Part shown: piece by piece, positions 25,138-35,300 of the stretch
Position numbering within the stretch: the stretch's first letter is position 1
Layout: each line of letters starts with the position of its first letter
Assembly (NCBI GenBank): GCA_965214115.1
Contig: CBDCAU010000003.1
Location: forward strand, 606,798 to 670,797
DNA from: Owenweeksia sp965214115
Lineage (GTDB): Bacteria; Bacteroidota; Bacteroidia; Flavobacteriales; Schleiferiaceae
DNA: 64,000 nt
Direction: 5' to 3'
Translations under genes and position numbers: made by a program
The notes under the pieces: model-generated
Seen by the model: the letters and a program-made list of their open reading frames with translations, nothing else
Database searches by the model: none
Told to the model about the DNA's origin: nothing

Positions 25138-25224
25138 CTTTGGTCTTTCCAGTCCCGAACTGACTTTTAGAAGAAAAAGGTGTCCCGTATCTACGGGATG
25201 CCTTTCCTTCTAAATAAACCAAAG
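25138..25224 (+). other. Long stem-loop between tuf and tRNA-Trp with palindrome apex
   Basis: Nested pairing: CTTTGGT (25138-25144) with ACCAAAG (25218-25224), TTTTAGAAG...AAAGG with CCTTT...CTTCTAAA, and at the tip TCCCGTATCTACGGGA (25183-25198), copy 5 of the dispersed palindrome. It has no strong T-run. It could reduce read-through or mark a processing site between tuf and tRNA-Trp. Confidence 0.6.
25183..25198. repeat. Dispersed 16-bp palindrome, copy 5
   Basis: TCCCGTATCTACGGGA, at the apex of the tuf/tRNA-Trp stem-loop. Fits TCCCGnAnnTnCGGGA. Confidence 0.85.
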
Positions 25225-25240
25225 AGTTATAAAATCATAA

Positions 25241-25313
25241 ACGGGCGTAGCTCAGTTGGTAGAGCAACGGTCTCCAAAACCGTAGGTCGTGAGTTCGAAT
25301 CTTACCGCCCGTG
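25241..25313 (+). tRNA. tRNA-Trp (anticodon CCA)
   Basis: A 73-base cloverleaf. The acceptor ACGGGCG pairs with CGCCCGT, the anticodon loop CTCCAAA gives CCA, and the T-arm is GTGAGTTCGAATCTTAC. secE starts 17 bp later. Confidence 0.95.
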
Positions 25314-25329
25314 CAAAGCGAAAATTCAG

Positions 25330-25524
25330 ATGAGCAAAGTCAAAACATACTTCGAGAAATCCTATCACGAACTGGTACATAAAACTTCGTGGCCCACTTG
25401 GCCAGAGTTGCAGCGCACCTCCGTTTTGGTAGCGGTGGCCTCGGTCATCATCGCGCTTTTGATTTTTGCGATGGACAAAATCATCAGCACCGGATTGGAA
25501 GGATTTTACAGCATTTTCCGTTAA
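25330..25524 (+). CDS. secE: Preprotein translocase subunit SecE
   Basis: A 64-residue single-span protein of the SecYEG channel. The N-terminal amphipathic helix with ELVHKTSWPTWPELQRTS is the SecE signature, followed by the membrane helix VLVAVASVIIALLIFAM. The ATG at 25330 gives the standard short form; the same frame upstream passes through tRNA-Trp. First protein gene after the tRNA, 24 bp before nusG. Confidence 0.93.
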   Translation: MSKVKTYFEKSYHELVHKTSWPTWPELQRTSVLVAVASVIIALLIFAMDKIISTGLEGFYSIFR

Positions 25525-25548
25525 TTTTTTTTATAAAATTTTATAAAA

Positions 25549-26103
25549 ATGGTGATGAACGCGACGGGAAAACAATGGTATGTTGTCAGGGCTATTTCTG
25601 GCCAAGAAAACAAGATAAAGGATTACATCGAAAAAGAAATTGAGTATCAAAAACTTGAAGAATATTTTGGGCAAGTGTTGGTACCCACTGAAAAAGTGAT
25701 TCAAATCCGCAATGGAAAGAAAGTAAGCAAAGAGCGCAACTACTTTCCGGGATACATTATGGTAGAAGCCAACCTCGTGGGGGAAATGGTGCACACCATC
25801 AAAAACATTAACGGTGTCATCGGATTTTTGGGCGAAACCAAAGGCGGAGAGCCTGTTCCATTGCGCCAAGCGGAGGTGAACCGGATGCTGGGCCGCGTGG
25901 ATGAACTGGCTGAAAAGGATGAGCAAATCAACATTCCGTACACGATTGGCGAAAGCGTAAAAGTGATCGACGGGCCGTTCAACGGCTTCAACGGCACGAT
26001 AGAAAAAATTAACGAGGAGAAGCGGAAGCTCGACGTAATGGTGAAAATTTTCGGACGGAAAACACCATTAGAATTGAGCTATATGCAGGTGGAAAAAGAA
26101 TAA
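25549..26103 (+). CDS. nusG: Transcription termination/antitermination factor NusG
   Basis: A 184-residue protein that binds the RNA polymerase clamp. The NGN domain opens with KQWYVVRAISGQENKIKDYI and contains NYFPGYIMVEANL; the KOW domain at the C-terminus has GESVKVIDGPFNGFNGTIE. Standard position between secE and rplK. Confidence 0.95.
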   Translation: MVMNATGKQWYVVRAISGQENKIKDYIEKEIEYQKLEEYFGQVLVPTEKVIQIRNGKKVSKERNYFPGYIMVEANLVGEMVHTIKNINGVIGFLGETKGGEPVPLRQAEVNRMLGRVDELAEKDEQINIPYTIGESVKVIDGPFNGFNGTIEKINEEKRKLDVMVKIFGRKTPLELSYMQVEKE

Positions 26104-26212
26104 ACAAACTTTGTGAGCTAAAGTGTTTCCAAAATAGCTTTAAAAACACGCTTCCAGTTTTTATAGAGTTTTTTGGGATTTTTTTAAAAAAAAAGCAAAC
26201 GAAAATTAGAAA

Positions 26213-26650
26213 ATGGCAAAAGAAGTAAGTGCTCTGATAAAATTGCAAGTGCGCGGCGGCGCGGCAAATCCAGCTCCTCCTGTAGGCCCAGCCTTGGGCG
26301 CGAAGGGGGTGAACATTATGGAATTCTGCAAGCAGTTCAACGCGCGGACGCAAGACAAGCAGGGCAAAATCCTGCCGGCGGTCATCACGGTTTATAAAGA
26401 CAAATCCTTTGACTTTGTGATAAAAACCCCGCCCGCTGCGGTACAATTGATGGAAGCGGCGAAGGTGAAAAAAGGCTCGCCGGTGAGCAACCTCCAAAAA
26501 GTGGGGAAAGTGAAATGGGAGCAAGTGCGCGAAATCGCGGAAGATAAAATGCAGGACCTGAATGCCTTCACGGTGGAATCGGCGATGAAAATGGTGGCCG
26601 GCACCGCGCGCAGTATGGGCTTGACCATTTCGGGCAAGAAACCATTTTAA
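26213..26650 (+). CDS. rplK: 50S ribosomal protein L11
   Basis: A 145-residue protein of the GTPase-associated centre. ALIKLQVRGGAANPAPPVGP and ALGAKGVNIMEFCKQFNART match the thiostrepton-region N-terminal domain. The C-terminal rRNA-binding domain contains AGTARSMGLTI. The 109-bp spacer after nusG carries a weak AAGTGTTT/AAACACGCTT inverted repeat (26117-26157) followed by TTTTT and may hold a leader or weak terminator. Confidence 0.96.
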   Translation: MAKEVSALIKLQVRGGAANPAPPVGPALGAKGVNIMEFCKQFNARTQDKQGKILPAVITVYKDKSFDFVIKTPPAAVQLMEAAKVKKGSPVSNLQKVGKVKWEQVREIAEDKMQDLNAFTVESAMKMVAGTARSMGLTISGKKPF

Positions 26651-26673
26651 TCATCCTATAAAGAAAATACGAA

Positions 26674-27369
26674 ATGGTATTTGTAAGCAAAAAACGCAAA
26701 GTGGCGCTCGAAAAAATAGAGAAAGACAAGTTCTATTCTGTGGAAGAAGCCAGCTCGCTGGTGAAAGAAGTTTCCAAAACCAAATTTGACGGTTCGGTAG
26801 ATTTGGCCATCAACTTGGGCGTGGATCCGCGCAAGGCAAACCAAATGGTGCGCGGCGTGGTAACCCTTCCACACGGCACGGGCAAGGACATCAAAGTTCT
26901 CGCGCTGGTAACGGCGGACAAAGAACAAGAAGCGAAAGATGCGGGCGCGGATTTCGTGGGATTGGATGATTACGTGGAAAAAATCAAAGGCGGCTGGACG
27001 GACGTGGACGTCATCGTGACGATGCCGAGCGTGATGGGAAAAATCGGCCCGCTCGGCCGTGTCCTCGGTCCGCGCGGATTGATGCCAAACCCAAAAACGG
27101 GCACGGTAACAATGGACATCGGCAAGGCGGTGAGCGACGTGAAAGCGGGCAAGATTGATTTTAAAGTGGACAAATACGGAATCGTGCACGCGCAAGTGGG
27201 CAAGGTTTCTTTTGACAAAGACAAAATCAAAGAAAACGTGGAGGAACTGATGAAAACCATCGTGCGCCTGAAACCGGTGGCGGCCAAAGGGCAGTACATC
27301 AAAAACATTTCGATGAGCAGCACGATGAGCCCGAGCATCCCCATCGACGCAAGAGCATTTGCAAAATAA
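26674..27369 (+). CDS. rplA: 50S ribosomal protein L1
   Basis: A 231-residue protein of the L1 stalk. Diagnostic parts are SVDLAINLGVDPRKANQMVR, GTVTLPHGTGK-like VVTLPHGTGKDIKVL, and MPSVMGKIGPLGRVLGPRGL with MPNPKTGTVT. In many bacteria L1 represses its own operon by binding mRNA near rplK; that control is not visible here. 24 bp after rplK. Confidence 0.96.
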   Translation: MVFVSKKRKVALEKIEKDKFYSVEEASSLVKEVSKTKFDGSVDLAINLGVDPRKANQMVRGVVTLPHGTGKDIKVLALVTADKEQEAKDAGADFVGLDDYVEKIKGGWTDVDVIVTMPSVMGKIGPLGRVLGPRGLMPNPKTGTVTMDIGKAVSDVKAGKIDFKVDKYGIVHAQVGKVSFDKDKIKENVEELMKTIVRLKPVAAKGQYIKNISMSSTMSPSIPIDARAFAK

Positions 27370-27392
27370 TTGGCTGGAAAAATTGTACTGAA

Positions 27393-27917
27393 ATGACCAA
27401 AGAAGAAAAAAATCAAGAAATAGAGAACATCACGGAAGTGCTGAAAAGCACGGACATTCTTTATGTGGCCGACATCGCGGGACTGGATGCCTTGCAAAGC
27501 AGCAACCTCCGCCGGATGGCCCATAAAAGCGGCATCAAGCTGAACGTGGTGAAAAACACCCTTCTGAAAAAGGCGATGGAACGCTCGGAGAAAAACTTCG
27601 AAGAACTTTTCCCAACCCTGAAGGGCAATACCAGCATAATGGTTTCCGAAACGGGGAACGCGCCCGCGAAGCTCATCAAAGAGTTTCGCAAAAAGAGCGA
27701 GAAACCGCTCTTGAAAGGCGCTTACGTGGAGGAATCCGTTTATATAGGTGATGAGAAACTCGAAGCCCTCGTGGCGCTGAAAAGCAAGGACGAGTTGGTG
27801 GGCGATGTCATCACCTTGTTGCAATCTCCGGCCAAGAACGTTATCTCTGCCCTGCAAAGTGGCGGCAATACGTTGGCGGGCTTGGTAAAAGCCTTGGAGG
27901 AAAAAGCGGCAGCTTAA
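27393..27917 (+). CDS. rplJ: 50S ribosomal protein L10
   Basis: A 174-residue stalk-base protein. The N-terminal region has the typical DILYVADIAGLDALQSSNLR and KLNVVKNTLLKKAM, then the strand-rich core. The C-terminal helix (NTLAGLVKALEEKAA) is where L7/L12 dimers dock. It directly precedes rplL. Confidence 0.95.
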   Translation: MTKEEKNQEIENITEVLKSTDILYVADIAGLDALQSSNLRRMAHKSGIKLNVVKNTLLKKAMERSEKNFEELFPTLKGNTSIMVSETGNAPAKLIKEFRKKSEKPLLKGAYVEESVYIGDEKLEALVALKSKDELVGDVITLLQSPAKNVISALQSGGNTLAGLVKALEEKAAA

Positions 27918-27987
27918 ATCCCAAAAACATACGCACTCAGCTTCCACTAAGTGTATTTTTTTTAAATTTTAAAAACAGAAAATCGAA

Positions 27988-28365
27988 ATGGCGGATATTA
28001 AAGAACTGGGCGACCAGCTTGTAGGACTTACCGTAAAGGAAGTAAGCGAACTGGCTACCTATCTGAAAGAAGAGCACGGCATTGAGCCAGCGGCAGCGGC
28101 AGTAGTGGCCGGCCCGGCAGCGGCAGGCGGCGAAGAAGGCGGCGGCGAAGAGAAAACGGAATTTGACGTGATCTTGAAAGCAGCCGGCGGCAGCAAACTG
28201 GCCGTGGTGAAACTGGTGAAAGAACTCACCGGATTGGGACTGAAAGAAGCCAAAGCATTGGTGGACGAAGCTCCCAAACCATTGAAAGAAGGCATCGCCA
28301 AGGACGAAGCCGAAGCAATGAAAGCCCAACTGGAAGAGGCGGGCGCCGAAGTAGAAGTCAATTAA
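27988..28365 (+). CDS. rplL: 50S ribosomal protein L7/L12
   Basis: A 125-residue acidic stalk protein. It has the N-terminal dimerisation region, an Ala/Gly-rich hinge (AAAAVVAGPAAAGGEEGGG), and the globular C-terminal domain with KTEFDVILKAAG, KLAVVKLVKELTGLGLKEAK and LVDEAPKPLKEG, which contacts elongation factors. Confidence 0.96.
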   Translation: MADIKELGDQLVGLTVKEVSELATYLKEEHGIEPAAAAVVAGPAAAGGEEGGGEEKTEFDVILKAAGGSKLAVVKLVKELTGLGLKEAKALVDEAPKPLKEGIAKDEAEAMKAQLEEAGAEVEVN

Positions 28366-28394
28366 GACTTTTAAGGCAAAAGCCTTACAAATCA

Positions 28395-28441
28395 AAGGTT
28401 TAGGTCTTTCCCGTATATTCGGGATTGGCCTAAACCCTTTT
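28395..28441 (+). terminator. Attenuator-like stem-loop between rplL and rpoB with palindrome apex
   Basis: AAAGG-TTTAGG on the 5' side pairs with CCTAAACCCTTT on the 3' side; the tip is TCCCGTATATTCGGGA (28409-28424), copy 6 of the dispersed palindrome. The stem is about 20 bp with one bulge and two mismatches, followed by TTTTGTG. Many bacteria have partial termination at this place to lower rpoBC relative to the ribosomal genes. Confidence 0.65.
28409..28424. repeat. Dispersed 16-bp palindrome, copy 6
   Basis: TCCCGTATATTCGGGA, at the apex of the rplL/rpoB hairpin. It fits the consensus, but the outer pair of the central six bases is T-T rather than complementary. Confidence 0.8.
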
Positions 28442-28478
28442 GTGTTTCATTTCTATATTCTAAATTTTTCTATACAAA

Positions 28479-31400
28479 ATGTCCAAAAACTCCACCGCAC
28501 CCACCATCAACGATAGGACGAATTTTGCTTCTATCAAAAACCCATTTGATTATCCGGATTTCTTGGCCATCCAACTGCAGTCGTTCCACGACTTTTTTCA
28601 GTTGGATACCAAGCCCGACAACCGGATGCACGAAGGACTTTTTAAAACCTTCAGCGAAAACTTTCCCATTACGGACAGCCGCAACCAGTTTGTGCTGGAA
28701 TTTATCGACTATTTTGTGGATCCGCCGCGCTACTCCGAAGAGGAGTGTATTGAGCGCGGGCTGACTTTTAGCGTGCCTTTGAAAGCGCGCCTCAAATTGT
28801 ATTGCACCGACCCCGAGCACGAGGATTTTGAGACCATCGTGCAGGACGTGTATTTGGGCACCATTCCTTATATGAGCCCGCGCGGCACTTTTATCGTGAA
28901 CGGCGCGGAGCGCGTGGTGGTGAGCCAGTTGCACCGCTCGCCAGGCGTATTTTTTGGCCAAAGCTATCACGCCAACGGAACCAAACTGTACTCGGCGCGC
29001 ATCATTCCCTTTAAAGGAAGCTGGATTGAATTTGCCACGGATATCAACAGCGTGATGTACGCTTATATTGACAGGAAAAAGAAATTGCCGCTGACCACTT
29101 TGCTGCGCGCGATTGGCTACGAGCGCGACAAGGATATTTTGGAGATTTTTGACCTTGCGGAAGAAGTAAAAGTTTCCAAAAGCGGATTGAAAAAAGTGAT
29201 GGGCCGCAAACTGGCCGCCCGCGTTTTGAAAACTTGGGTGGAAGATTTTGTGGACGAGGACACCGGCGAGGTGGTTTCCATCGAACGGAACGAGGTGGTT
29301 TTGGATCGCGACACGGTTCTCGAAAAAGACCACATCGACGATATTCTGGAAGCCGAGGTGGCGAACATCCTTTTGCACAAAGAAAACATCGAGGCATCGG
29401 AATATTCCATCATTCACAATACTTTGCAAAAAGACCCCACCAATTCTGAAAAAGAAGCGGTGGAACACATTTACCGCCAGCTTCGAAACGCCGAGCCGCC
29501 AGACGAGGAAACGGCGCGCGGCATCATCGACAAGTTGTTCTTTAGCGAGCAGCGCTACAACTTAGGCGAAGTGGGCCGCTACCGTCTCAACAAAAAGCTG
29601 GGTCTCGATATCGACAGCGAAACCCGCGTTTTGACGAAGGAGGACATTCTTTCTATCATTAAAAATATGATCGAGCTCATCAACTCCAAAGCGGAGGTGG
29701 ATGACATCGACCACTTGAGCAACCGCCGCGTGCGGACGGTAGGCGAGCAAATGGCCAACCAGTTTGGCGTAGGCTTGGCGCGGATGGCGCGGACGATTCG
29801 CGAGCGGATGAACGTGCGCGACAACGAGGTGTTTACCCCGATTGATTTGATCAACGCCAAAACGCTTTCGGCCGTTATCAACAGCTTTTTCGGCACCAAC
29901 CAGCTCTCGCAGTTTATGGACCAGACTAACCCGCTGGCGGAGATTACGCACAAGCGTCGTCTCTCGGCACTCGGGCCGGGCGGTTTGTCCCGCGAGCGCG
30001 CGGGCTTTGAGGTGCGCGACGTGCACTATACGCACTACGGTCGCCTCTGTCCCATTGAAACGCCGGAAGGGCCTAACATTGGATTGATTTCTTCAATGTG
30101 CGTGTTTGCCAAGGTGAATAAACTGGGCTTTTTGGAAACCCCTTATCGGGAAATCAAAGACGGCAAAGTGGACTTTAGCCACGACCCGAAATATTTGAGC
30201 GCCGAAGAAGAAGAAGCCAAGGTAATCGCACAGGCCAACGCGCCGGTGAAAGAAGACGGCAACTTTGAAAACGACCGCGTAAAAGTGCGCGACGAGGCGG
30301 ATTATCCGCTGGTGGAGCCGGACAAAATTGACTATATGGACGTGGCGCCCAACCAGATTGCGTCAATTTCCGCGTCGCTGATTCCCTTCTTGGAACACGA
30401 TGATGCGAACCGCGCTTTGATGGGATCGAATATGATGCGCCAAGCTGTGCCACTGTTGCTGCCCGATGCGCCAATCGTGGGCACGGGGCTGGAACGCCGC
30501 GTGGCCTCCGACAGCCGCGTGTTGATAAACGCGGAAGGCGACGGCGAGGTGGAATACGTGGATGCCGACACCATCACCATCAAATACGAGCGTACGGACG
30601 ACGAGCGTTTGGTGAGCTTTACCGACGATTCCAAGACCTACAATTTGGTCAAATTCCGCAAGACCAACCAAGGCACTTGCATCAATATCAAACCAATTGT
30701 AACGAAAGGCGAAAAAATCAAAAAAGGCCAAGTTTTGTGCGAAGGCTACGGCACCGAGGCAGGCGAGCTGGCGCTGGGGCGCAATATGAAAGTGGCGTTT
30801 ATGCCGTGGAAAGGCTACAACTTTGAGGATGCCATCGTAATCTCGGAGCGGGTGGTGCGTGAAGATATTTTTACCTCGCTGCATATCGATGAATATTCGA
30901 TGGACGTGCGCGATACCAAGTTGGGACAGGAAGAATTGACCTCCGACATCCCCAACGTGAGCGAAGAAGCCACCAAGGATTTGGACGAAAACGGTTTGAT
31001 TCGCATTGGTGCGGAAGTGGGCGCGGGCGATATTTTGATTGGCAAAATCACGCCGAAAGGCGAAAGTGATCCTACGCCAGAGGAGAAACTGCTGCGCGCC
31101 ATTTTTGGCGATAAAGCGGGCGACGTGAAAGACGCTTCTTTAAAAGCCTCGCCTTCACTGAACGGCATCGTGATCGACAAAAAATTGTTTTCGCGCTCGG
31201 TAAAAGACAAGAAAGCGCGCGAACAGGATAAATCCGCTTTGGAGGAATTGGACAACGATTACAATTCCAAAATAGAAGTGGTGCGTCAGAAATTTTTGGA
31301 AAAACTGAACATCATCGTGGCGGGCAAAACGAGCCAAGGGGTTGAGAATGATTTGAACGAAGTCGTAATCCCGAAAGGCACGAAGTTCACCCAAAAAATC

Positions 31401-32303
31401 CTCAATAGCATTGATGATTACACGCGGATGACCGGCGGCACTTGGACCACCGACGACGATAAAAACGAGATGATTGCGTCTTTGATTCACAATTATAAAA
31501 TCAAGGTGGCGGATATTTTGGGCGTTTACAAACGCGCCAAGTTCACCATTTCGATTGGTGATGAATTGCCAAGCGGCATCGTGAAAATGGCCAAGGTGTA
31601 TATCGCCAAAAAGCGCAAGCTGAAAGTGGGCGACAAGATGGCGGGCCGCCACGGAAACAAAGGCATCGTGGCCAAAATCGTGCGCGATGAGGATATGCCC
31701 TTTTTGGAAGACGGCACCCCGGTCGATATCGTGTTGAACCCGCTGGGCGTGCCTTCGCGGATGAACATCGGCCAGATTTACGAGACCGTTCTGGGATGGG
31801 CCGGCCAAAAGTTGAACCGCAAATTCGCCACGCCGATTTTCGATGGCGCAAGTTTGGAAGACATCAACAAATTCACCGAGGAAGCGGGCATCCCGCAGTT
31901 TGGCCACACGTATTTATACGATGGCGGCACGGGCGAACGCTTCCACCAGCCGGCCACGGTGGGCATTATTTATATGCTGAAACTGGGCCATATGGTGGAC
32001 GACAAAATGCACGCGCGTTCCATCGGGCCGTACTCGCTCATCACGCAGCAGCCCTTGGGCGGTAAGGCTCAGTTTGGTGGCCAGCGTTTTGGTGAGATGG
32101 AGGTTTGGGCACTGGAGGCCTTTGGTGCGTCCAACATTTTGCGGGAGATTTTGACCGTGAAATCGGACGACGTGATGGGCCGCGCCAAAACCTACGAAAC
32201 CATCGTGAAAGGCGACCCGATGCCGGAGCCCGGCATCCCCGAATCGTTCAACGTGTTGTTGCACGAACTCAGCGGGCTCGGCCTCAAAGTGTCTCTGGAC
32301 TAA
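28479..32303 (+). CDS. rpoB: RNA polymerase beta subunit
   Basis: A 1274-residue catalytic subunit. The rifampicin pocket is intact: QLSQFMDQTNPLAEITHKRR followed by LSALGPGGLSRERAGFEVRD, with Asp, His and Ser at the positions that are usually mutated in resistant strains, so it looks rifampicin-sensitive by this region. CPIETPEGPNIGLI and, near the C-terminus, KLKVGDKMAGRHGNKGIV and GGKAQFGGQRFGEMEVWALE are conserved. It is transcribed with rpoC 34 bp downstream. Confidence 0.97.
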   Translation: MSKNSTAPTINDRTNFASIKNPFDYPDFLAIQLQSFHDFFQLDTKPDNRMHEGLFKTFSENFPITDSRNQFVLEFIDYFVDPPRYSEEECIERGLTFSVPLKARLKLYCTDPEHEDFETIVQDVYLGTIPYMSPRGTFIVNGAERVVVSQLHRSPGVFFGQSYHANGTKLYSARIIPFKGSWIEFATDINSVMYAYIDRKKKLPLTTLLRAIGYERDKDILEIFDLAEEVKVSKSGLKKVMGRKLAARVLKTWVEDFVDEDTGEVVSIERNEVVLDRDTVLEKDHIDDILEAEVANILLHKENIEASEYSIIHNTLQKDPTNSEKEAVEHIYRQLRNAEPPDEETARGIIDKLFFSEQRYNLGEVGRYRLNKKLGLDIDSETRVLTKEDILSIIKNMIELINSKAEVDDIDHLSNRRVRTVGEQMANQFGVGLARMARTIRERMNVRDNEVFTPIDLINAKTLSAVINSFFGTNQLSQFMDQTNPLAEITHKRRLSALGPGGLSRERAGFEVRDVHYTHYGRLCPIETPEGPNIGLISSMCVFAKVNKLGFLETPYREIKDGKVDFSHDPKYLSAEEEEAKVIAQANAPVKEDGNFENDRVKVRDEADYPLVEPDKIDYMDVAPNQIASISASLIPFLEHDDANRALMGSNMMRQAVPLLLPDAPIVGTGLERRVASDSRVLINAEGDGEVEYVDADTITIKYERTDDERLVSFTDDSKTYNLVKFRKTNQGTCINIKPIVTKGEKIKKGQVLCEGYGTEAGELALGRNMKVAFMPWKGYNFEDAIVISERVVREDIFTSLHIDEYSMDVRDTKLGQEELTSDIPNVSEEATKDLDENGLIRIGAEVGAGDILIGKITPKGESDPTPEEKLLRAIFGDKAGDVKDASLKASPSLNGIVIDKKLFSRSVKDKKAREQDKSALEELDNDYNSKIEVVRQKFLEKLNIIVAGKTSQGVENDLNEVVIPKGTKFTQKILNSIDDYTRMTGGTWTTDDDKNEMIASLIHNYKIKVADILGVYKRAKFTISIGDELPSGIVKMAKVYIAKKRKLKVGDKMAGRHGNKGIVAKIVRDEDMPFLEDGTPVDIVLNPLGVPSRMNIGQIYETVLGWAGQKLNRKFATPIFDGASLEDINKFTEEAGIPQFGHTYLYDGGTGERFHQPATVGIIYMLKLGHMVDDKMHARSIGPYSLITQQPLGGKAQFGGQRFGEMEVWALEAFGASNILREILTVKSDDVMGRAKTYETIVKGDPMPEPGIPESFNVLLHELSGLGLKVSLD

Positions 32304-32337
32304 TTCTCATTTTACAACATTTAAAGTACTGAATTTT

Positions 32338-35300
32338 ATGTCTTTACGAAAAAACGACCACCACAATTTCGACAGTAATTTCAAGAGCATCACCATCAGC
32401 TTGGCCTCGCCCGAGCACATTTTGGAGAAATCCTACGGTGAAGTTCTGAAGCCTGAAACCATCAACTACCGTACGCACAAGCCGGAGCGCGATGGGCTGT
32501 TTTGCGAGCGCATTTTTGGCCCCGTCAAGGATTTTGAATGTGCCTGCGGAAAGTACAAACGCATCCGTTACAAAGGAATCGTGTGCGACCGCTGCGGCGT
32601 GGAAGTAACCGAGAAAAAGGTACGCCGCGAGCGCGTGGGCCACATCAGTTTGGTAGTGCCCGTGGCGCATATTTGGTATTTCAAATCGCTGCCGAACAAG
32701 ATTGGCTATTTGCTGGGATTGCCCACCAAAAAGCTGGATATGATTATCTATTATGAAAGATACGTGGTCATCCAAGCGGGCAAAGCGATTAAGCCGGACG
32801 GCACGCCATTGGAATATATGGAGTACCTGACGGAGGAAGAATATTTGGAAATCCTCGACCGTTTGCCGGCCGAAAACAATTATCTGGACGACAGCGACCC
32901 CGAAAAATTCATCGCCAAAATGGGCGCGGAAGCGCTGATTGAACTGTTGGCGCGTTTGGATTTGGACCAGCTTTCTTACGATTTGCGCCACAAAGCGAAC
33001 ACCGAAACTTCCCAACAGCGGAAGCAGGAAGCGCTGAAAAGACTGCAAGTGGTGGAGGCGTTTCGTGATGCGAATACTCGCATCGAAAACCGCCCCGAAT
33101 GGATGATTGTGAAAGTGGTTCCCATCATTCCACCCGAGCTGCGTCCCTTGGTACCATTGGATGGCGGCCGTTTTGCCACTTCCGATTTGAATGATTTGTA
33201 CCGCCGTGTGATTATCCGCAACAACCGTTTGAAGCGTTTGGTGGAAATCAAAGCACCGGAGGTAATCCTTCGCAACGAAAAGCGGATGTTGCAGGAATCG
33301 GTGGATTCATTGTTTGATAACACCCGCAAATCCAGCGCGGTAAAAACTGACAGCAACCGCGCCCTGAAATCTCTTTCAGATTCATTGAAAGGAAAGCAAG
33401 GCCGCTTCCGCCAAAACCTGCTCGGCAAACGGGTGGATTATTCCGCACGTTCGGTAATCGTTGTGGGGCCGGAAATGAAATTGCACGAATGCGGCCTTCC
33501 CAAAGGAATGGCGGCGGAATTGTATAAACCTTTTATTGTCAGGAAATTGATAGAGCGCGGCATCGTGAAAACGGTGAAATCCGCCAAGAAAATCATTGAC
33601 AAAAGAGAGGCGGTGGTTTGGGATATTTTGGAAAATGTGATGAAAGGGCATCCAGTTCTTTTGAACCGCGCCCCGACTTTGCACCGCCTTGGTATTCAGG
33701 CGTTTCAGCCAAAAATGATTGAGGGAAAAGCCATCCGCTTGCACCCGCTGGTTTGTACGGCTTTCAACGCTGACTTTGACGGCGACCAGATGGCCGTGCA
33801 CTTGCCACTGGGCGCGGCGGCTATTTTGGAAGCGCAGATTTTGATGCTCGCCTCGCACAATATTTTGAACCCCGCCAACGGCTCGCCCATTGCGGTGCCT
33901 TCGCAGGATATGGTTTTGGGATTGTACTATATGACCAAAATCCGCAAATCTGACAAGGACATTACGATGAAAGGCGAGGGGATGACTTTTTATTCCGCCG
34001 AGGAAGTGGAGATTGCTTTCAACGAAGGCATTGTAAACTTGAACTCGCCCATCAAATGCCGTGCGCGGGTGCAGGATGAAAACGGCGAACTCGTTCACAA
34101 AGTCATCGAAACCTCCGTGGGACGGGTGCTTTTCAACAAAGCAACGCCGCCCACCGTGCCTTTTATTAATGAGGTTTTGACCAAAAAAGCGCTGCGCGGG
34201 ATTATCGCCAACGTTTTGAAAAAAACCGATATTCCGACCACCGCTGCCTTTTTGGATGAAATCAAGGATATGGGCTACGGAAACGCTTTCCGCGGCGGCC
34301 TCTCGTTTTCGTTGGGAGACATCATTATTCCCGAAGAAAAAGACGGTTTGGTAAAAGATGCCGAGGAGCAAATACAATCCATTTTGGACAGCTACAATAT
34401 GGGTCTGATTACCAACAATGAGCGTTACAATCAGGTGATTGACGTGTGGACGAACACCAACGCCCGCCTGACCGAGCGCGCGATGCACCACTTGATTACC
34501 GACCGCCAAGGGTTCAATCCCATTTATATGATGTTGGATTCCGGCGCGCGGGGCAGCAAGGAGCAAATCCGCCAGCTTTCGGGGATGCGCGGCCTGATGG
34601 CCAAACCGCAGAAATCCAGCTCTGGCGGTGGCGAGATTATCGAAAACCCCATCGTGGCCAACTTTAAGGAGGGACTTTCCATTTTGGAATATTTTATCTC
34701 CACCCACGGTGCGCGTAAAGGTCTGGCCGACACGGCTTTGAAAACCGCCGACGCGGGTTATCTGACCCGCCGATTGGTGGATGTGGCACAGGATGTTATT
34801 ATTAATGAAGAGGATTGCGGCACGTTGCGCGGCTTGGAAGTTTCCGCTTTGAAAAAGAACGAAGAAGTAGTGGAAACTTTGGAAGACCGCATCATTGGCC
34901 GCGTTTCGCTGCACGATGTGGTGGATCCCGTTACTGAGGAAATTTATGTGAAAAGCGGCGAGGAAATCAGCGATGACGCGGCGAACAAGATTGAAAATTC
35001 GCCCATCCAAATGGTAGAAGTTCGCTCCACTTTGACTTGCGAAACCCAGCGCGGCATCTGCGGCAAATGCTACGGACGCAACCTTTCCACCAATAAAATG
35101 GTGCAGAAAGGCGAGGCGGTCGGTGTGATTGCGGCGCAGTCCATTGGCGAGCCAGGCACACAGTTGACGCTCCGTACTTTCCACGTGGGCGGTACGGCGG
35201 GCAACGTGGCGGAGGAATCTTCGCTGCGCGCCAAATTCGACGGCATCGTGAATTTCGATGAACTCCGCACCGTGAAAGGCGAGGACAGCGACGGCAAGCA

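Noticed and set aside
30000..30100. Rifampicin-resistance change in rpoB
   Set aside because: The residues usually mutated (Asp, His and Ser of the central region) match the sensitive form.
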